From: Puccinellia tenuiflora
Lineage: Eukaryota > Streptophyta > Magnoliopsida > Poales > Poaceae
NCBI GenBank assembly: GCA_012064385.1
Contig: QRDG01000415.1
Span: forward strand, 3,027,931-3,091,930
Length of the DNA: 64,000 bases
Direction of reading: 5' to 3'
In this document: in pieces, positions 42,866 to 55,400 of the stretch
How the letters are laid out: each line of letters opens with the position of its first letter
How positions within the stretch are numbered: position 1 is the stretch's first letter
Notes under the pieces: generated by a model
What the model was told of the DNA's origin: nothing
Seen by the model: only the letters and a program-made list of their open reading frames with translations
Database searches by the model: none
Made by a program: the position numbers and the translations under genes

Positions 42866-43091
42866 TATTAGAAAGGTTGTTAGCCCAGCACACGTGTTCT
42901 AGAAGTATGTAACAAACCGCATCGTGATCTATAAGATGCGGTGGTTAGTTGTTAGTGTGTGCGTTGTAATCTGATTGATCAAGATGAGATCAATCTTATC
43001 TGTAACCTTTGGCATGTGCTGCCCCTATATAACATGAAGGCCACCCGAGACAAAGGGCATCGGCTTAACCCAAATACACCAAACTTTTACA
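42866..43091 (+). repeat. copia 3' LTR
   Basis: 226 bases, one substitution and one added C relative to the 5' LTR. Its CCTATATAAC lies at about 43023, and an ATG at 43034 is in frame with the downstream host repeat-protein remnant. Confidence 0.95.
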
Positions 43092-43543
43092 ATCAGTACG
43101 TGTACGACGAGTACGACAATGACGACTACAAGGTCTTCCCTCCGCCGGGCCCTGGCACCGTGATCGAGTCTACCGGCCATGGATACACGATTGTGCCGAT
43201 GACGGCGGCGCGCGAAGATGCGCCGCCGCCAGTTTACGACGGATACGCCAGTTTACGCGTGATCGAGTCCACTGGCCAAGGATACACGATCGTGCCGCCG
43301 CCGGTGAGCTGCTACGGCGGCGTGGCAGCTTACGGATACCACGCCGAGTATGACGACGGGACGGACGCTACTCCCCCGCCGGTGCGCCCCGGCCACGCCA
43401 CGCCGAATCAGTATGTCTACGACGAGTATGACAATGACGACTACAAGGTGTTCCCTCGACCGGGCCCTGGCACAGTGATTGGGTCCACAGCACATGGATA
43501 CGCAATCGTGCCCATGCCAAGGTGCTTTCATGTCAGTCTGTAA

Positions 43544-44683
43544 AGAGAGATAATATGGCTTCACATTCAACATGCATCTATGTAAATTTTATCGAATATG
43601 ATGCAAGCCACCCTGATCTGTTGGTGCTTAGACATTTATTATACATTAATTCGTATTGATCATGTACATAAGCAAGTCTTAAGAATTGGTGCCTAATTAA
43701 GTGTTCATGCTTCATATAAACAAATGCATCAATTGCTCAAGACACTTGCGTAGTTTTTTCCTAGAATACCCAATCTCTGCATGGAATATACGGTCTTGAT
43801 TTATTTTATTTATTTAATAAAAATGGCAAAAATCTTTACAACAATCATACACACCGAAGCCGTCAAACAAGTCGAGAAAGCACCACCAACTAACACAACG
43901 ATAGAGAAATCAAAAGAGCATTATTCTCCGGCCACTACCATCATCAGCTCATGGGCTAAATAAAGAGACAGTGCATCATGTGCACGCTTCGGAGGTCACC
44001 TACACCATCTTCCACCAATCCATCTCCATGGTGTATATCGAAACAAAGACCCTTGCCAGGCATGCCATCGATGATGTCATGGTGCCAGACAACGTCACCA
44101 ACCTACGCACGTCCATCATCACGCGTACCTCACCGAGACCCTACCGCGCCATGCCATCGTTGATGCGCTAGACACAACATCGCTCCATCTTCTTGAACAT
44201 AACCATCTGCCACTAATCCTACAAGTCAGATCCAATTCCCACATGTTTCCCGAAGGGGGAGAATGACGCTAGACGTTGCCAACGTCCGACCTAGAATAAA
44301 GCTACGGTTTTTCTTGGAATGATTATGGTGGGATCGTGAATGGCATCGCCGACGTCTTCAACAAGGTTACGACGTCCGCAGACACCACCGTCGATGGCTC
44401 CGACCGCCGACAGAGCCTTGTGGTAGTCCCACGCGGCCACGCGTGACACTTGCACTGTATATGGCAGGAGTTTGTCTAAGTGATTATTTTATTAGGAAAC
44501 TAAAGTTGCAACATCCGGTTCTTGTCCCTGTCTCTCCCAATATAATTCATATTTTGCAGTGGGGAAATAGTCACGGAAGCAGCATAAGATTTTGAAGTTC
44601 TTAAAAATTTGGTCAACTTTACCACACATCATCGAAAAGACTGAAGCAATGAGTACTAAAGACTCCATGGGAGTGGTGTTTTA
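43544..44683. other. no supported gene; 3' flank of the right unit
   Basis: To about 43680 it aligns with the 3' flank of the left unit. After that, short frames (43781-43963, 43971-44171) lack recognisable motifs. Confidence 0.4.
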
Positions 44684-45024
44684 ACACCCGGGAGCATACG
44701 ATTCCGGTTTTAAAAATACGTTTTAAATACAATTTAAAATGTCAAAAAAGTTGAACAAAAAATTCCATGCATACATCTCGAGATTTTATGTGCTCACAAA
44801 GTTGCTTCATGGAAAATCGACAAGTGTTGTGTCGTGTCTAAAAAAATACAAAATTCAGTGCTAAAAAGCTTTTCCCAATAGTATTTTTCACTGGTCATAA
44901 AAATGTTATTTTTTGCAAAACATGGCATGCACACATAGAATGTCGAGCTTAGCGCGTCAAATTTTTGTTTAATTTTTTTTTACATTTGAAAATATTTTTT
45001 GGTGGCAGGAGCATATGCTCCCAT
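44684..45024. mobile_element. diverged foldback element with GGGAGCATA ends
   Basis: CACCCGGGAGCATACG at the left corresponds to the inverse of the right end (TATGGGAGCATATGCTCC). Inner blocks such as CCATGCATACATCTCGAG and the inverse of CATGGCATGCACACATAG also correspond. Pairing is weaker than in the other foldback elements. Confidence 0.5.
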
Positions 45025-46260
45025 ATATGCCAAAGTGAATTTCCCAAGCTTCGAAGATTCCCAAGACCTTGGCATATTTTTCTCAGTAGAACAGACTGGA
45101 CAAGTTGTGAATAACGTGAGGCCATGTTCATATGCAATGTGAAAATGTCAATCTAATACCACAAAGATGACGCCTAGCGTCTTTTCTGTGTTTCAGTGCG
45201 AGCTAGTTACTGGTTGGCCATCAATTTATATGAAATATGTTCCTTCAAAAAAGAAAAATGTTATAGGATAAAATGTTTTGGCCAATTTGGTGTACGTGCA
45301 TCGGGGTAGGTTTTATTTTCTATGAAACTAAATCCAGAGAACGTATATACTACGTCTCTGTACGGAACATCGCAAGCTGGCATTTTAATATATACATGTA
45401 CGGAGAGGAAATAGTGCTTGCATGACACTACTAGCGAAATATATGCTGCCGTACAGAAATGGACATTTTCTTATGTCTCGCTCGGCTAGATCCAGTGTAC
45501 TGCTTCTTAATAAAAGTGCTCTGGTCAGTAGATATATGCCGCAAACGTTATGTCATCTGCACCATACGCCAAAGTCTTCACAAGGCTCCAAGCGACGAAA
45601 TCAAAGCTAACATGGCAAGTTGGTCCGTACCGAACTTTCCTTGCCTTTCTCATAGAAAATCCAAGAAATGGTAGGCCTTGCAGTATGATACTCCAGGAGC
45701 ACATGCATCACTGGGTAGCTATGGCAGTCGACGTGTCACTTCCCTATAGGTGGGCATGACGAGCTGTCACTGCAGTACTTCGGGTGACCAACTCCCCTTA
45801 GACCTTTTTTTTTTCAATAATGTGAGCTTTATTACTTAGAAGTTAATTAATACACCCGGGCTCTGTATAATTGGGATGCACACAGCTTCCCTAGTTAGAT
45901 GCAGGAAGAAGCGTCGCCCCTTAGAGCCTTCCTAGTTGTATTTTCTTTTTGACAAATTTGGCCCCTTTACCCAGCACCTCCAAAAACAATTTTTGAAACC
46001 CAAATGAGGGCATAGAGTTTGTACAGGTCGGTGCCAACCAAATCCAGCGCCGAGCCGATGTCGATGTAATTCTCTTTGGCGCAAAACCAATGGCGGCACT
46101 TCTCTTGGCGCTGAGCCATTGGAGCGCCTCGGTGTTGAAATTTCTCGATGACGACATGCACAACCGTGACGTCTTCTGTACGGGTGCCAAGGCGTGTGAC
46201 GAAATCTCAAAATAGTTTTCATAAGGGGACATATGTGGTTTAGCTTCCCCCACGGTCTAT
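45025..46260. other. no supported gene; retroposon tail on the minus strand
   Basis: Around 45806-45900 the minus strand reads TGTGCATCCCAATTATACAG, CCGGGTGTA, AATAAAGCTCACATTATTG and oligo-A, the style of a grass LINE/SINE 3' tail. The rest shows overlapping short frames; the 110-codon minus frame at 45921-46253 has no motif I know. Confidence 0.4.
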
Positions 46261-46440
46261 AGTTGGCAAAATATACTCTTTATCCCCCCTAGACAATCCT
46301 CAGGCTGCCAACTTCTGAACTTCCCATATAGTGTCTCTCTCTCTCCGTTGACCAGCTCTCTTGAAACAATCGATAGCTAGATAAAATCTCCAGTTAGCCG
46401 GTCGGCGTGTTTGCTGCTAGCCGATCATCAGTACTACATG
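46261..46440 (+). promoter_or_regulatory. 5' leader / promoter of the MADS gene
   Basis: Contains a short CT-repeat (TCTCTCTCTCTCCG, about 46333-46346), common in grass gene leaders, and the start ATG ATG at 46438 and 46441. No clear TATA box was chosen. Confidence 0.4.
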
Positions 46441-49400
46441 ATGGTCCGGGGAAAGACGGTGATCAAGAAGATCGAAAGCACGACAAGCCGGCAGGTGACC
46501 TTCTCCAAGAGGAAGGGCGGGCTGTTCAAGAAAGCCAAGGAGCTAGGCATCCTGTGCGATGCGCAGGTCGGGGTCGTCCTCTTCTCCAACACCGGCCGCC
46601 TCTACGACTACTCCAACTCCGGGTATATACTGTGTATGTCTGTGAACGTGCTTGCGTTAGTTATTCAGAAGGTAGATATACGGCTGGTTGTTTTATTTCA
46701 TTCCTCTACTCTAGGTTTTCTAATAATTGGTGACTATATCAATATGGGAATGGTATTCGATCCGTCTTCCTCTAAAGAACAGGATCCATGCCCGTTGGCA
46801 GATCTATAACATATGCATATCCTAATACATTCAGATCATGCAAAGACACCTCGAACCTGAACTTACCGTGTGCGCTACCTAGCTAGCTAGTTTAAGTTCA
46901 AGGATGGAAGAAATTAAGAGACTTATCCTTTTTCGCATCAGCTCATCTTGAGGTCAAATATAATCAGTAGCATCTCCCTGTATTAATTAGCTTGTTTATG
47001 GCCCTCCTGGTTGTTGTTTGGCGATATTTTACTTTGCTACTTCGCAGAGCCTAGCGTAGTCCACTTGTCTTCTTTCTCTATATTGACAATCAAGAGATGT
47101 CACCTAAGAAAAGGATGAGCTGGTAGTTTGCTAGAAATATGTCCTGTATGAGATATGAGCAGGTCGATCTGGGGGTATTTGTTGATATGTGTGACCTCAG
47201 TTGAGCATAAAATTTCAAATCGTCTTACTTACTCCCTCCGGTTTTGTATACAAGGTCACTGTCTTAATTTCTAGATATCAAGAAAACAAAATCAACTATT
47301 AAGTAGCACGATTAATTATGTGGAAACCTCTTGTGTTTTGTGTTAATTAAACATGTTGTACGGAGTATGTGGTGCCTCTTTCTCTATGATTGCATGCAAT
47401 ATTCACATTAGTGAGTATCATTGTACTAAGTAAAATTATAATCAATTCTTATCGGGAAGAGACAATGGCCTTGTATAGATATAAATTATATTTTTTATAA
47501 TGATCTCGTATTCAAAAACAAACAGAGTATTAGTTTATTTACTTTCGTGGGGAACAGCTGGCTAGAGCTATAATTTGTTGATGCATGAGCGTAGTATGTT
47601 TTCATTGATTAGGAATCAAAGCGGTACATATCGTTGAAGAACATTGTAGTTGACATGCATGGTTCAACTTCATATATAGTGTCGCATGCACTCCTTCAGA
47701 AACAATTAATTTGCATACTATTGCCTTTGTTTGGGGTATAGTATAAACCTGAGCTTGAAAACTAGACCTAAAAATCATATTAATTTACATACTTTTGTCG
47801 TTATTTGTGATCACAATACTATACTATGTTTGATCACGTGATTCCCATATTGATTAGCTTCTCACTTGGGCAGAATAATAGTAGATTGAATATGTTGGCG
47901 TACCAAATTGTGGCATGAGTATAAAGATTTATACCACGTGGAAAATTGACCACATAAATAGACGTATATTACAAAATATGCATAAGTTCATTGTTGTTCA
48001 GTACAAGTACATAAGATCTTTTTGTAAAAACATATGATCATGTTTCATTATTCCAACATCCTATAACTAACTAATAACTTGTTAAAATGAAAAGTTTGAA
48101 AAACCAAAATTGGGTTCATACTTGCTATTCTCTCATTTAAATAGTGATATGAGATTTTGTTTTTGGTTATTATGCTCTCTCAAATTATTTCGATCCCATA
48201 TTCGCTCTATTTTTCATCCCATACCGCATTGATAAGTGAACTACTTATGTGATTATTGTTGTGCATCATCGAAGATATTTTCCAATATACAACATTAGTT
48301 CATAGTTTGTTCCTTTCTATTTGATTTTTTAGCCTCTTTACATCCTCTCGTAATTAGTTAGGTAATTATTTTTAAGTTTTCAGAGATAAGCTAATAATAT
48401 ATGTTCCCAGTAGAGTTTGAAGGTACTAGATAGGTTGTTATGGAATATACTCTATATAGATGCTATTTTCTTAATTATAGTCAAAATCACAATAACTTTT
48501 CGGTACCAATATGATCAAAATGACATCTGGATTTCATATATTTTAAGTGAAATAATTATGTTAATATATTAAAACTTTGCAGTTATATTTAACATATATT
48601 TTTATATATCTCAAAAGTTACACCGAGTTAACAGGTATACACTATAAGAAAGCGTACATTTCAAAATACATAATACCAATAAAGTCGTAGAGTCAAGTCT
48701 TTACGCGCACATATGTACCTTAACGAACTTCACAAATTATGTCATAATTACTTCTTCCTTGTGCGTATGCTTAAAATTATAGCTTTTTCTTGAGATTATA
48801 ATCTGATCTCCTTTTATTTACCAGAACAAAATCTATAATTGAAAGGTACCAACAGGTTAAAGACGACCAACAATTCATGAGTGCAAGTGCTGAGGCTAAG
48901 GTATGAATTTAATTTCAACTGGTATTCTTGATGAGTTAGCTAGTCATGCGGTTTATGTCTTCCGATTTTGTCGAGTTTCTTCGTATAAGTTAAATGTAGC
49001 TGAAAGTACATGGCCACCTCAATACCATGTGGATAGCATGCATGCATGTCATTCTATTAAAAAAATTATGGTACCTATGAGTATAATAGTTTTTTTCACC
49101 ATATCTTTGTCAATATACTTTATCATGGCACAACAATGGTGAAGACACAAAAGTTCCGGAGGAATTTGCAAGTAACCATTGGGGATTCGATTCTAGAGAT
49201 CATAGCCCATGTATTGGGTACACCGACTCTACTTTGCCATTTTTATTTGTTGTCTAGTCCCCCGACCATCTTGCTTTGTTTCTCTTCACTTAACTCAATT
49301 ATCTCCGTGACCGGTATGAATCAAAACACTATCAACTTTGACGTGTCCAATTCGGTTTTTTGGTGCATCAAATTAGGCCTTATTTGAGTTCTAGCCTTGG

Positions 49401-52400
49401 TAATAAGACACGGGCCTATATACACTACAAAACACAATCCCAAATCGTCGTGCTAGGTACTACATGTGGTGGTTGCTAGTTATGGCAAATGATCTAACTG
49501 AGATCAACTGAGGAAGGGGATCGAGATGTTCATTGTGTGCTCAATTATAAAGTAAGTCAAAGTGTACGATTTGTGATGAAATGGGATCTTCGAAAATCAC
49601 TGCCACTATGTATAGTAAATTAAATCGTAGCAAGCTGCCTGTCACTAGTATCTCCTTTTAGACGGCTTGCCAGACAAGATATCCCGTCTATAAATTGGTC
49701 TTGTCCCATGATCAATAAAGCATCATTATTCAGAGTATTACTTCCTATTAGATCTGCAGTAATTAGAGTTTGTTACATTTTGTTTTAGATTCATCCACGA
49801 TAGGGGATGATCTCGAGGACAAGTCCAACGACAGTGACACCGCCTCCTGCATAAGGAGCTAGCAGCCTAGCTAAAGGAAGTAGTAGAGTAATAGACTAGC
49901 GATAAGGCCTTCATAGAGAGCCTTGTCCAGCACCTCGATGCCCAAGAGTAGCACCCCACGCTCCACCACCTCCAGTTGCAGTCCACACTCGGACCTAGGC
50001 GTGCAGCTTCAGAGGCCCGTACATGATGTTTTAGCAGGTACATGGCAGCCCCTCTGCCACCACCTCCATGCATTCCCACACCCCTAATACCCTCATCGCC
50101 ATTGACATCACCACCACCCCAATCCCACCAGTACATGATATGATATGTGCTTTGTCCAACCACTACCAATAGCCCCTACTTCTCAGTTTTCCCCTATCAA
50201 ATTGGTCCCCCACCATCCCATCACCAACCCTCTGTCCCTCCATTCAACCCAACAGGCTGCCATGCATCTCTACCACCAACCAACAACCGCCCTCCACTCT
50301 CACCATCCATCGCATCAGTAACTTCATACCCAACCCACATATGACTCCTCGCCATACCTCACATTCACCCCTTCCCTTACAAGCACCAACACTCATGTTA
50401 TAGCTCCACTATCCGTCTCCCATGATTACACAAGCTTGAATTCTCGATCTATGATGGTTCTGTCGAGTCACTCATCTGGCTTCATCGTTGTGAGAAAAAT
50501 TTCGAGGGTCGACTCAAAAAGGAGGCTAACAAGGTTTGGACAACGAACATACCTACTCATCAACAACGCTCAGTTTTGGTACCTCCAGTATGAGCACAAT
50601 CATGGCATCCTCTGTTGGAAGCACTTCAATGAGGCGTGTCACCTTCAGTTTCGGTCGTGTGTACACAGTAACCCCTAGGTGAGTTGGCGCAAATTCCGAA
50701 CACCTCCACAGTTGCCGACTACACCAACAGATTTATTGTACTCATGTGCAGGACAATTGAGTCGTTGAACTTAGCCTAGTAGTGTTAACTCCACACAACC
50801 GGCTCCCTGAGGGCCTCAAACTCGATGTTGAGCTTGAGTGACCAGCATACCTCTATATGATAGTCACCCTCGGCAAGGCCTATGAACAATTCCATCTATT
50901 TACACCATTGATACCCACAAACACCTTCACAATATTTGGCTGCTTGGGTGCATAGCTTGACCTCTCCACAGGTGGCACATACGATGCCAACAGTCCCTAT
51001 GCTTCCCTTGTAGAGGCTCCTTCTTGCGCTATATGCTAGCATGCTCTACAGAGATGTCGATAAAGGCGCCGCCAAGGCCTGTGCTACAACTACGATGAGT
51101 ATTGTGTCTCGATTTTCCTGCTTGTTCTTCATCGAGATCAAAGATTTTGCGCCTGAAGATGCACCTCTAGAGGAGGATCTAGAGACACCTCACAACTTGC
51201 ATGATGTTATCATCATGCTCTTGCATTCACATGACTGGCACCATGTGGTTGTGCATCTACATTGTCACTCATACCTTCATTGCCTTATTAGACACATGCT
51301 CGACACACATTTCCATCAAATCTGTCTGGCTCGTCACCCTTCGCCTGACACATGAGACTCGTCCCAGTTTACTGGTCATGGTGGCCAATTGGGACAATGT
51401 CACTAGTGTTGGCCTTTATCACAGAATCCCCCCACTCCGTTGATTGTTGCCACTTCTACATTGACCGCTTCATGCTTCCACTTGGTGGCTTTGACCTTGT
51501 CCTTGGTGTTGACTAGAGATCCGTTTCCTTGGATCGATGGGATTTTGACCATTAAAGTGTGATTGTTGTCCATGTCGACTCCCAAGTCACCTGCGCATCG
51601 GACATGTGGCGCCTCCTTGCTATATGTTTGTATCATCATGAGAAAGGAATTTGGCCTCATGGATCACATGATCGAAGAGTTCACTGACCTCTGGAATGCT
51701 CCCACGCCTGTTGCATTCGTATTCTACCAAATATCATGCACGTTGTCATCCGATCATACTCCTACGCGCAGCTTTAGAAGGAATAGCTCGAGCACTAGTC
51801 CACCAAGATTTTTTACAAAGGCCATTGTGGCTTGGCTTTCTCTTTGCCCGTCCTCCTAGTAAAAAAGGGACCATTCATGGCGCTTCGACGTCGACTTCTA
51901 CATAATGAACGACCATATCTTGAAGGTAAAATTCCTAATTCCCACCATCGATGAGCTGCTGGATGAACTCCAAGACACGAAGCTCTTAACCAAGATTGAC
52001 CTAAGCTCTGATATTACTACCTGCGGATGCACCATGACAAACTTGTTAGGACACCATTTTGCACATATGTCAACCACTGTGACTTCTTGATGAACCCATT
52101 TGGCTTGACCAACGCATCAGTAAATTTCTGGAGCTTAATGAATGACATTGTGTGTACCTTCTTGTGCAAATTTATCCTTTTTTTATCCTCATCTTCATTG
52201 AAGTTTATTAATCTACAGCTCCTTCTGATAGGATTATCTACACCACCTTCGTGTAGTCTTTTAGGTCACGTGACGGCAACCCCTCTTCCTTGAGTGCAGT
52301 GAGTCCTCCTTTTTAGAGTCGTCAGTGTCCTACCTTGATCATGTCATCAAAGCTGATAGGGTGGCCATTGATGATTAAAAGGTGCATGTTGTTGCAAACT

Positions 52401-55400
52401 GGCCAACTTCTTGTTCAATCTGAGCATTGCGTAGATTCTTGGGGTTGACTGGCTACAATCACAAGTTTATCAAGAACCATTGGCATCCCCACCACTCCAC
52501 TCATGCGCCTACTCACCAAGGATGGTGCACAAAGTCAGAGGATGCCTTCTAGGTTCCCAAGCATTTCCTTGTTCAAGGACGATGCTCTAGAAGTCGGGCT
52601 TTGAAAACTTCTTCATTTTCGAGGGCGACACCTCTGTGACTGGCTTCCGCTCCATTCGATACATTGCTCCACGCCATACCAAACTTGGTGATTATGAGTG
52701 GGAACTCGTCGAATTGTTTCAAGCTATACATGGGTGTTGACCGTGTCTTTTGGGTCGCGCCTTTACCATACGCATTGACTACTACAACTTAAATTCCTCC
52801 TTGATCAACGACTCTTGATGATACCTCAATACCAACAATTGACCAAACTATTTTGGTTCGACTTCACTACGAAATTATGACTAGGCCGTCTCAACATCGA
52901 AGTGCATGCCCTATTCCGTCGAGATGCCGACACAACAGCAATGCTCTATGGTCTCATCTTGCAAATATTCACCATCTTAAGTGACTTGAGGCAAGATATC
53001 GATGTTTCCCCGAGTTTTCCTTGCTTCACGAATGCATATGCATTGTGATCTTGGCCACCCCTTGAGTTGTGTCCATGAATTGATTTTCCATGAGCGTCGG
53101 GTGCATGTGTGTCCACCAACGTCCATACCAGTGATTTTCAACAATTTATACCGCTTGAGAGTGGATTCGAGAGATGCTTTATGCCTTGACTCCGTGCGGA
53201 TTTCCATGTCCCTAGTAATTTTTATCTGCTCCAAGACTTGGTACGTGATTGTGTGGTCTGACAACATAACAAGATGAAGACACTCTTGATGGCCAGATCT
53301 ACTTCAGAATTTACTAGTCCCATCATACGTATATGGAGTGATATCTCCATGTATTTCATTGAGGCCATGCCTAGTGTCCATGGAAAGGTTGTGGTTCCTC
53401 TATGATTTTTATCGATTCTCTGACTATTCCCACTTCATTCCGCTCTCCCAAACATACACCACCGTATTGGTAGCAAAGGTGGTTTTAGGGAATTGTGTGT
53501 CTCCATAGGCTTCCGTGATCCATTGTGGTCAATCATGATCCAATCTTCACCATCATTTTTGGCATGAATTGTTCAACTTTTCCGATGTTCAGCTTAACAC
53601 GAGCTCGGTCTTTCACCCCCCCCCCCCCCACCATTAATACGGGTCATCCACTGCCTGACGGGTTATCACATGTGTCGTTGGGTTAAATGGTTGCCTTGGA
53701 AGGTGTTCTGGTAAAACATATTCTACCACCATATCCTTCGTGTCACTATTCGAGGTTGTGTATAGTATACCACCATTGTGTCATTGTGACTACGTTTGTG
53801 GCGAGGCCAGTGTGGCATCCGCATAACCACCATCCATAATCGTGCGACTTATATACATGAAGTTGGCGTGCATCTCCGTCAAGCACAACAAAGGGACACA
53901 TTATTACATTGACAAGCAGCCGTGAGCTGGTATTTGACATTGGAGATTGGGTGTGTCTTTGCCTTCATCACCATACGTCCACACCGTTACCAAGACACAA
54001 GCATGCCAAGTTGTCTCTTTGCATCTTTTTTGTGGGGACTATCTCCTTGGTTTTATGGACCTTTTCATGTAAACAAAGTCATTCAATATATCGCATATAT
54101 AGCTTTGTGTTCTCTGCTGATACTCGGCTCCAGGATGTGTTCCACGCCACTCTCCTCAAAACATTTCATGGTAACACATTGTCCACTCATATTATACTTC
54201 CCAGGTCATTGAGGATGGTCGTCTGACACCCACCAAATTTCTCCAATCCAGTTCATCATGGAGTGTAACATGTCGTTAGATGAGTCCATTACTCATTTTC
54301 CCACCTTTTAGCTCAAGGATGAGCTGTCTGTGGAGGGAGAACGAGATTTTGCTTGGGGGCACATATTGTCATAGGGTCCCAGCCCTAATCGGACCACCTG
54401 CTGATACAACCCAAGGAGGATAGGATCCCTTTGTTACTATAAATGTTTCATTAGATTCAGATTCCAATTAGGTTCAAAGTCCTTATTAAAGTTCCATATC
54501 GAGATCGTATCTCCATTGAGTTGGCTTGTCAGCCAAGATATCCCTCCTATATATTGGGTTTCTCCCACGATCAATAAGCATCATAATACATAGTATTACT
54601 TCCTGTTAGACCTAGGGTAATTAGAGTTTTTTCTAGTAAGGCACTAGACTAATGCGTAGTTTATATGTACATTTTAATTATTTGATTTTTTTAGTGCTTT
54701 CTCATTCATAGGGACACTATTTCATGTAATTAGACAAAACATACCAAAATATAATTTTCTTTTGTTATATTGTTCTATTTCAACTATTAGAGTACAAATT
54801 TTAGTTCAAGGCAATAATTATTACTATATATATGATTGTCCATAACAGTTTTGGCAAGCGGAGGGAGGGCGCCTGAGGCAACAACTTCATAATTTGCAGG
54901 AGAATCATAGGTATGACTGATATCCAGCAAAGTGTACAAAATATAAAATTATATGAGTTACTCATAAATTATTAAAGTAATAGTTATTGGCTATGCATTT
55001 ATAAAATTACATTCAACTCCATACTAGGTGTAATAATCGTACTCACAAACAATGAGAGCATATGTACATCAAATTTCTAAAGTAATTAGATATATCCAAA
55101 TAAATGCTCAGGCTCATCCCTATATTTTAAAAGCAAGGCCTAATATGACGGTATTATCTTATTTCAAAGATATCATGATACATGGTTATTTCTCATTACT
55201 ACAACATTAGTTCCATGACTCCCTATATCCACGTGAACTAAACCCACGTATCAATCTATAGCCTTTGTCTTCTCTTCGTGGACATCGAACGGCTCTTCTT
55301 CGGTAGGCATGATCCCACCATGGCACGAGATAATAATTGTGATATCATAGACATGTATATGTTTAAAAAATGAAACAGTGAATTTAAGAGTAGCATAAGA

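Larger units (their letters stand above)
38155..43091 (+). mobile_element. Ty1-copia retrotransposon, near-intact and very young
   Basis: 4937 bases with LTRs of 225 and 226 bases, TSD ATCAG at 38150-38154 and 43092-43096. The LTRs start TATTAG and end TTTTACA, so the terminal dinucleotides are TA..CA rather than TG..CA in both copies. The two LTRs differ by one substitution (AAATCGC/AAACCGC) and one single-base indel. Domain order gag, protease, integrase, RT, RNase H is the copia order. Size is close to that of Hopscotch-type elements. One frameshift separates integrase from RT. Confidence 0.95.
38014..43543 (+). pseudogene. right paralogue of the repeat protein, split by copia and truncated
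   Basis: The first part, 38014-38154, reads MNSVAASRPPPVRCYGGTVA to GSGAPNQ; the LTR adds one tyrosine codon and an immediate TAG. The second part, 43092-43543, resumes at the same NQYVYDEYDNDDYKVFPPPG repeat (the ATCAG duplication encodes part of NQ) and contains a second, diverged copy ending GYAIVPM. It then closes PRCFHVSL because a deletion fused the frame to CAAGGTGCTTTCATGT, which is 3' UTR in the left copy. The DDLFAS repeats and the basic C-terminus of the left protein are lost. The ATG at 38014 aligns with 19029. An earlier in-frame TTG at 37939 is not a credible start. Confidence 0.75.
36135..43680. repeat. right unit of the segmental duplication
   Basis: Partner of 18435-32750. 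The upstream flank, promoter, 5' coding part and 3' flank align. About 0.7 kb of the coding/3' UTR region is missing compared with the left unit. The unit has received a Mutator-like element in the promoter (36245-37678) and a copia element in the coding region (38155-43091). Confidence 0.75.
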
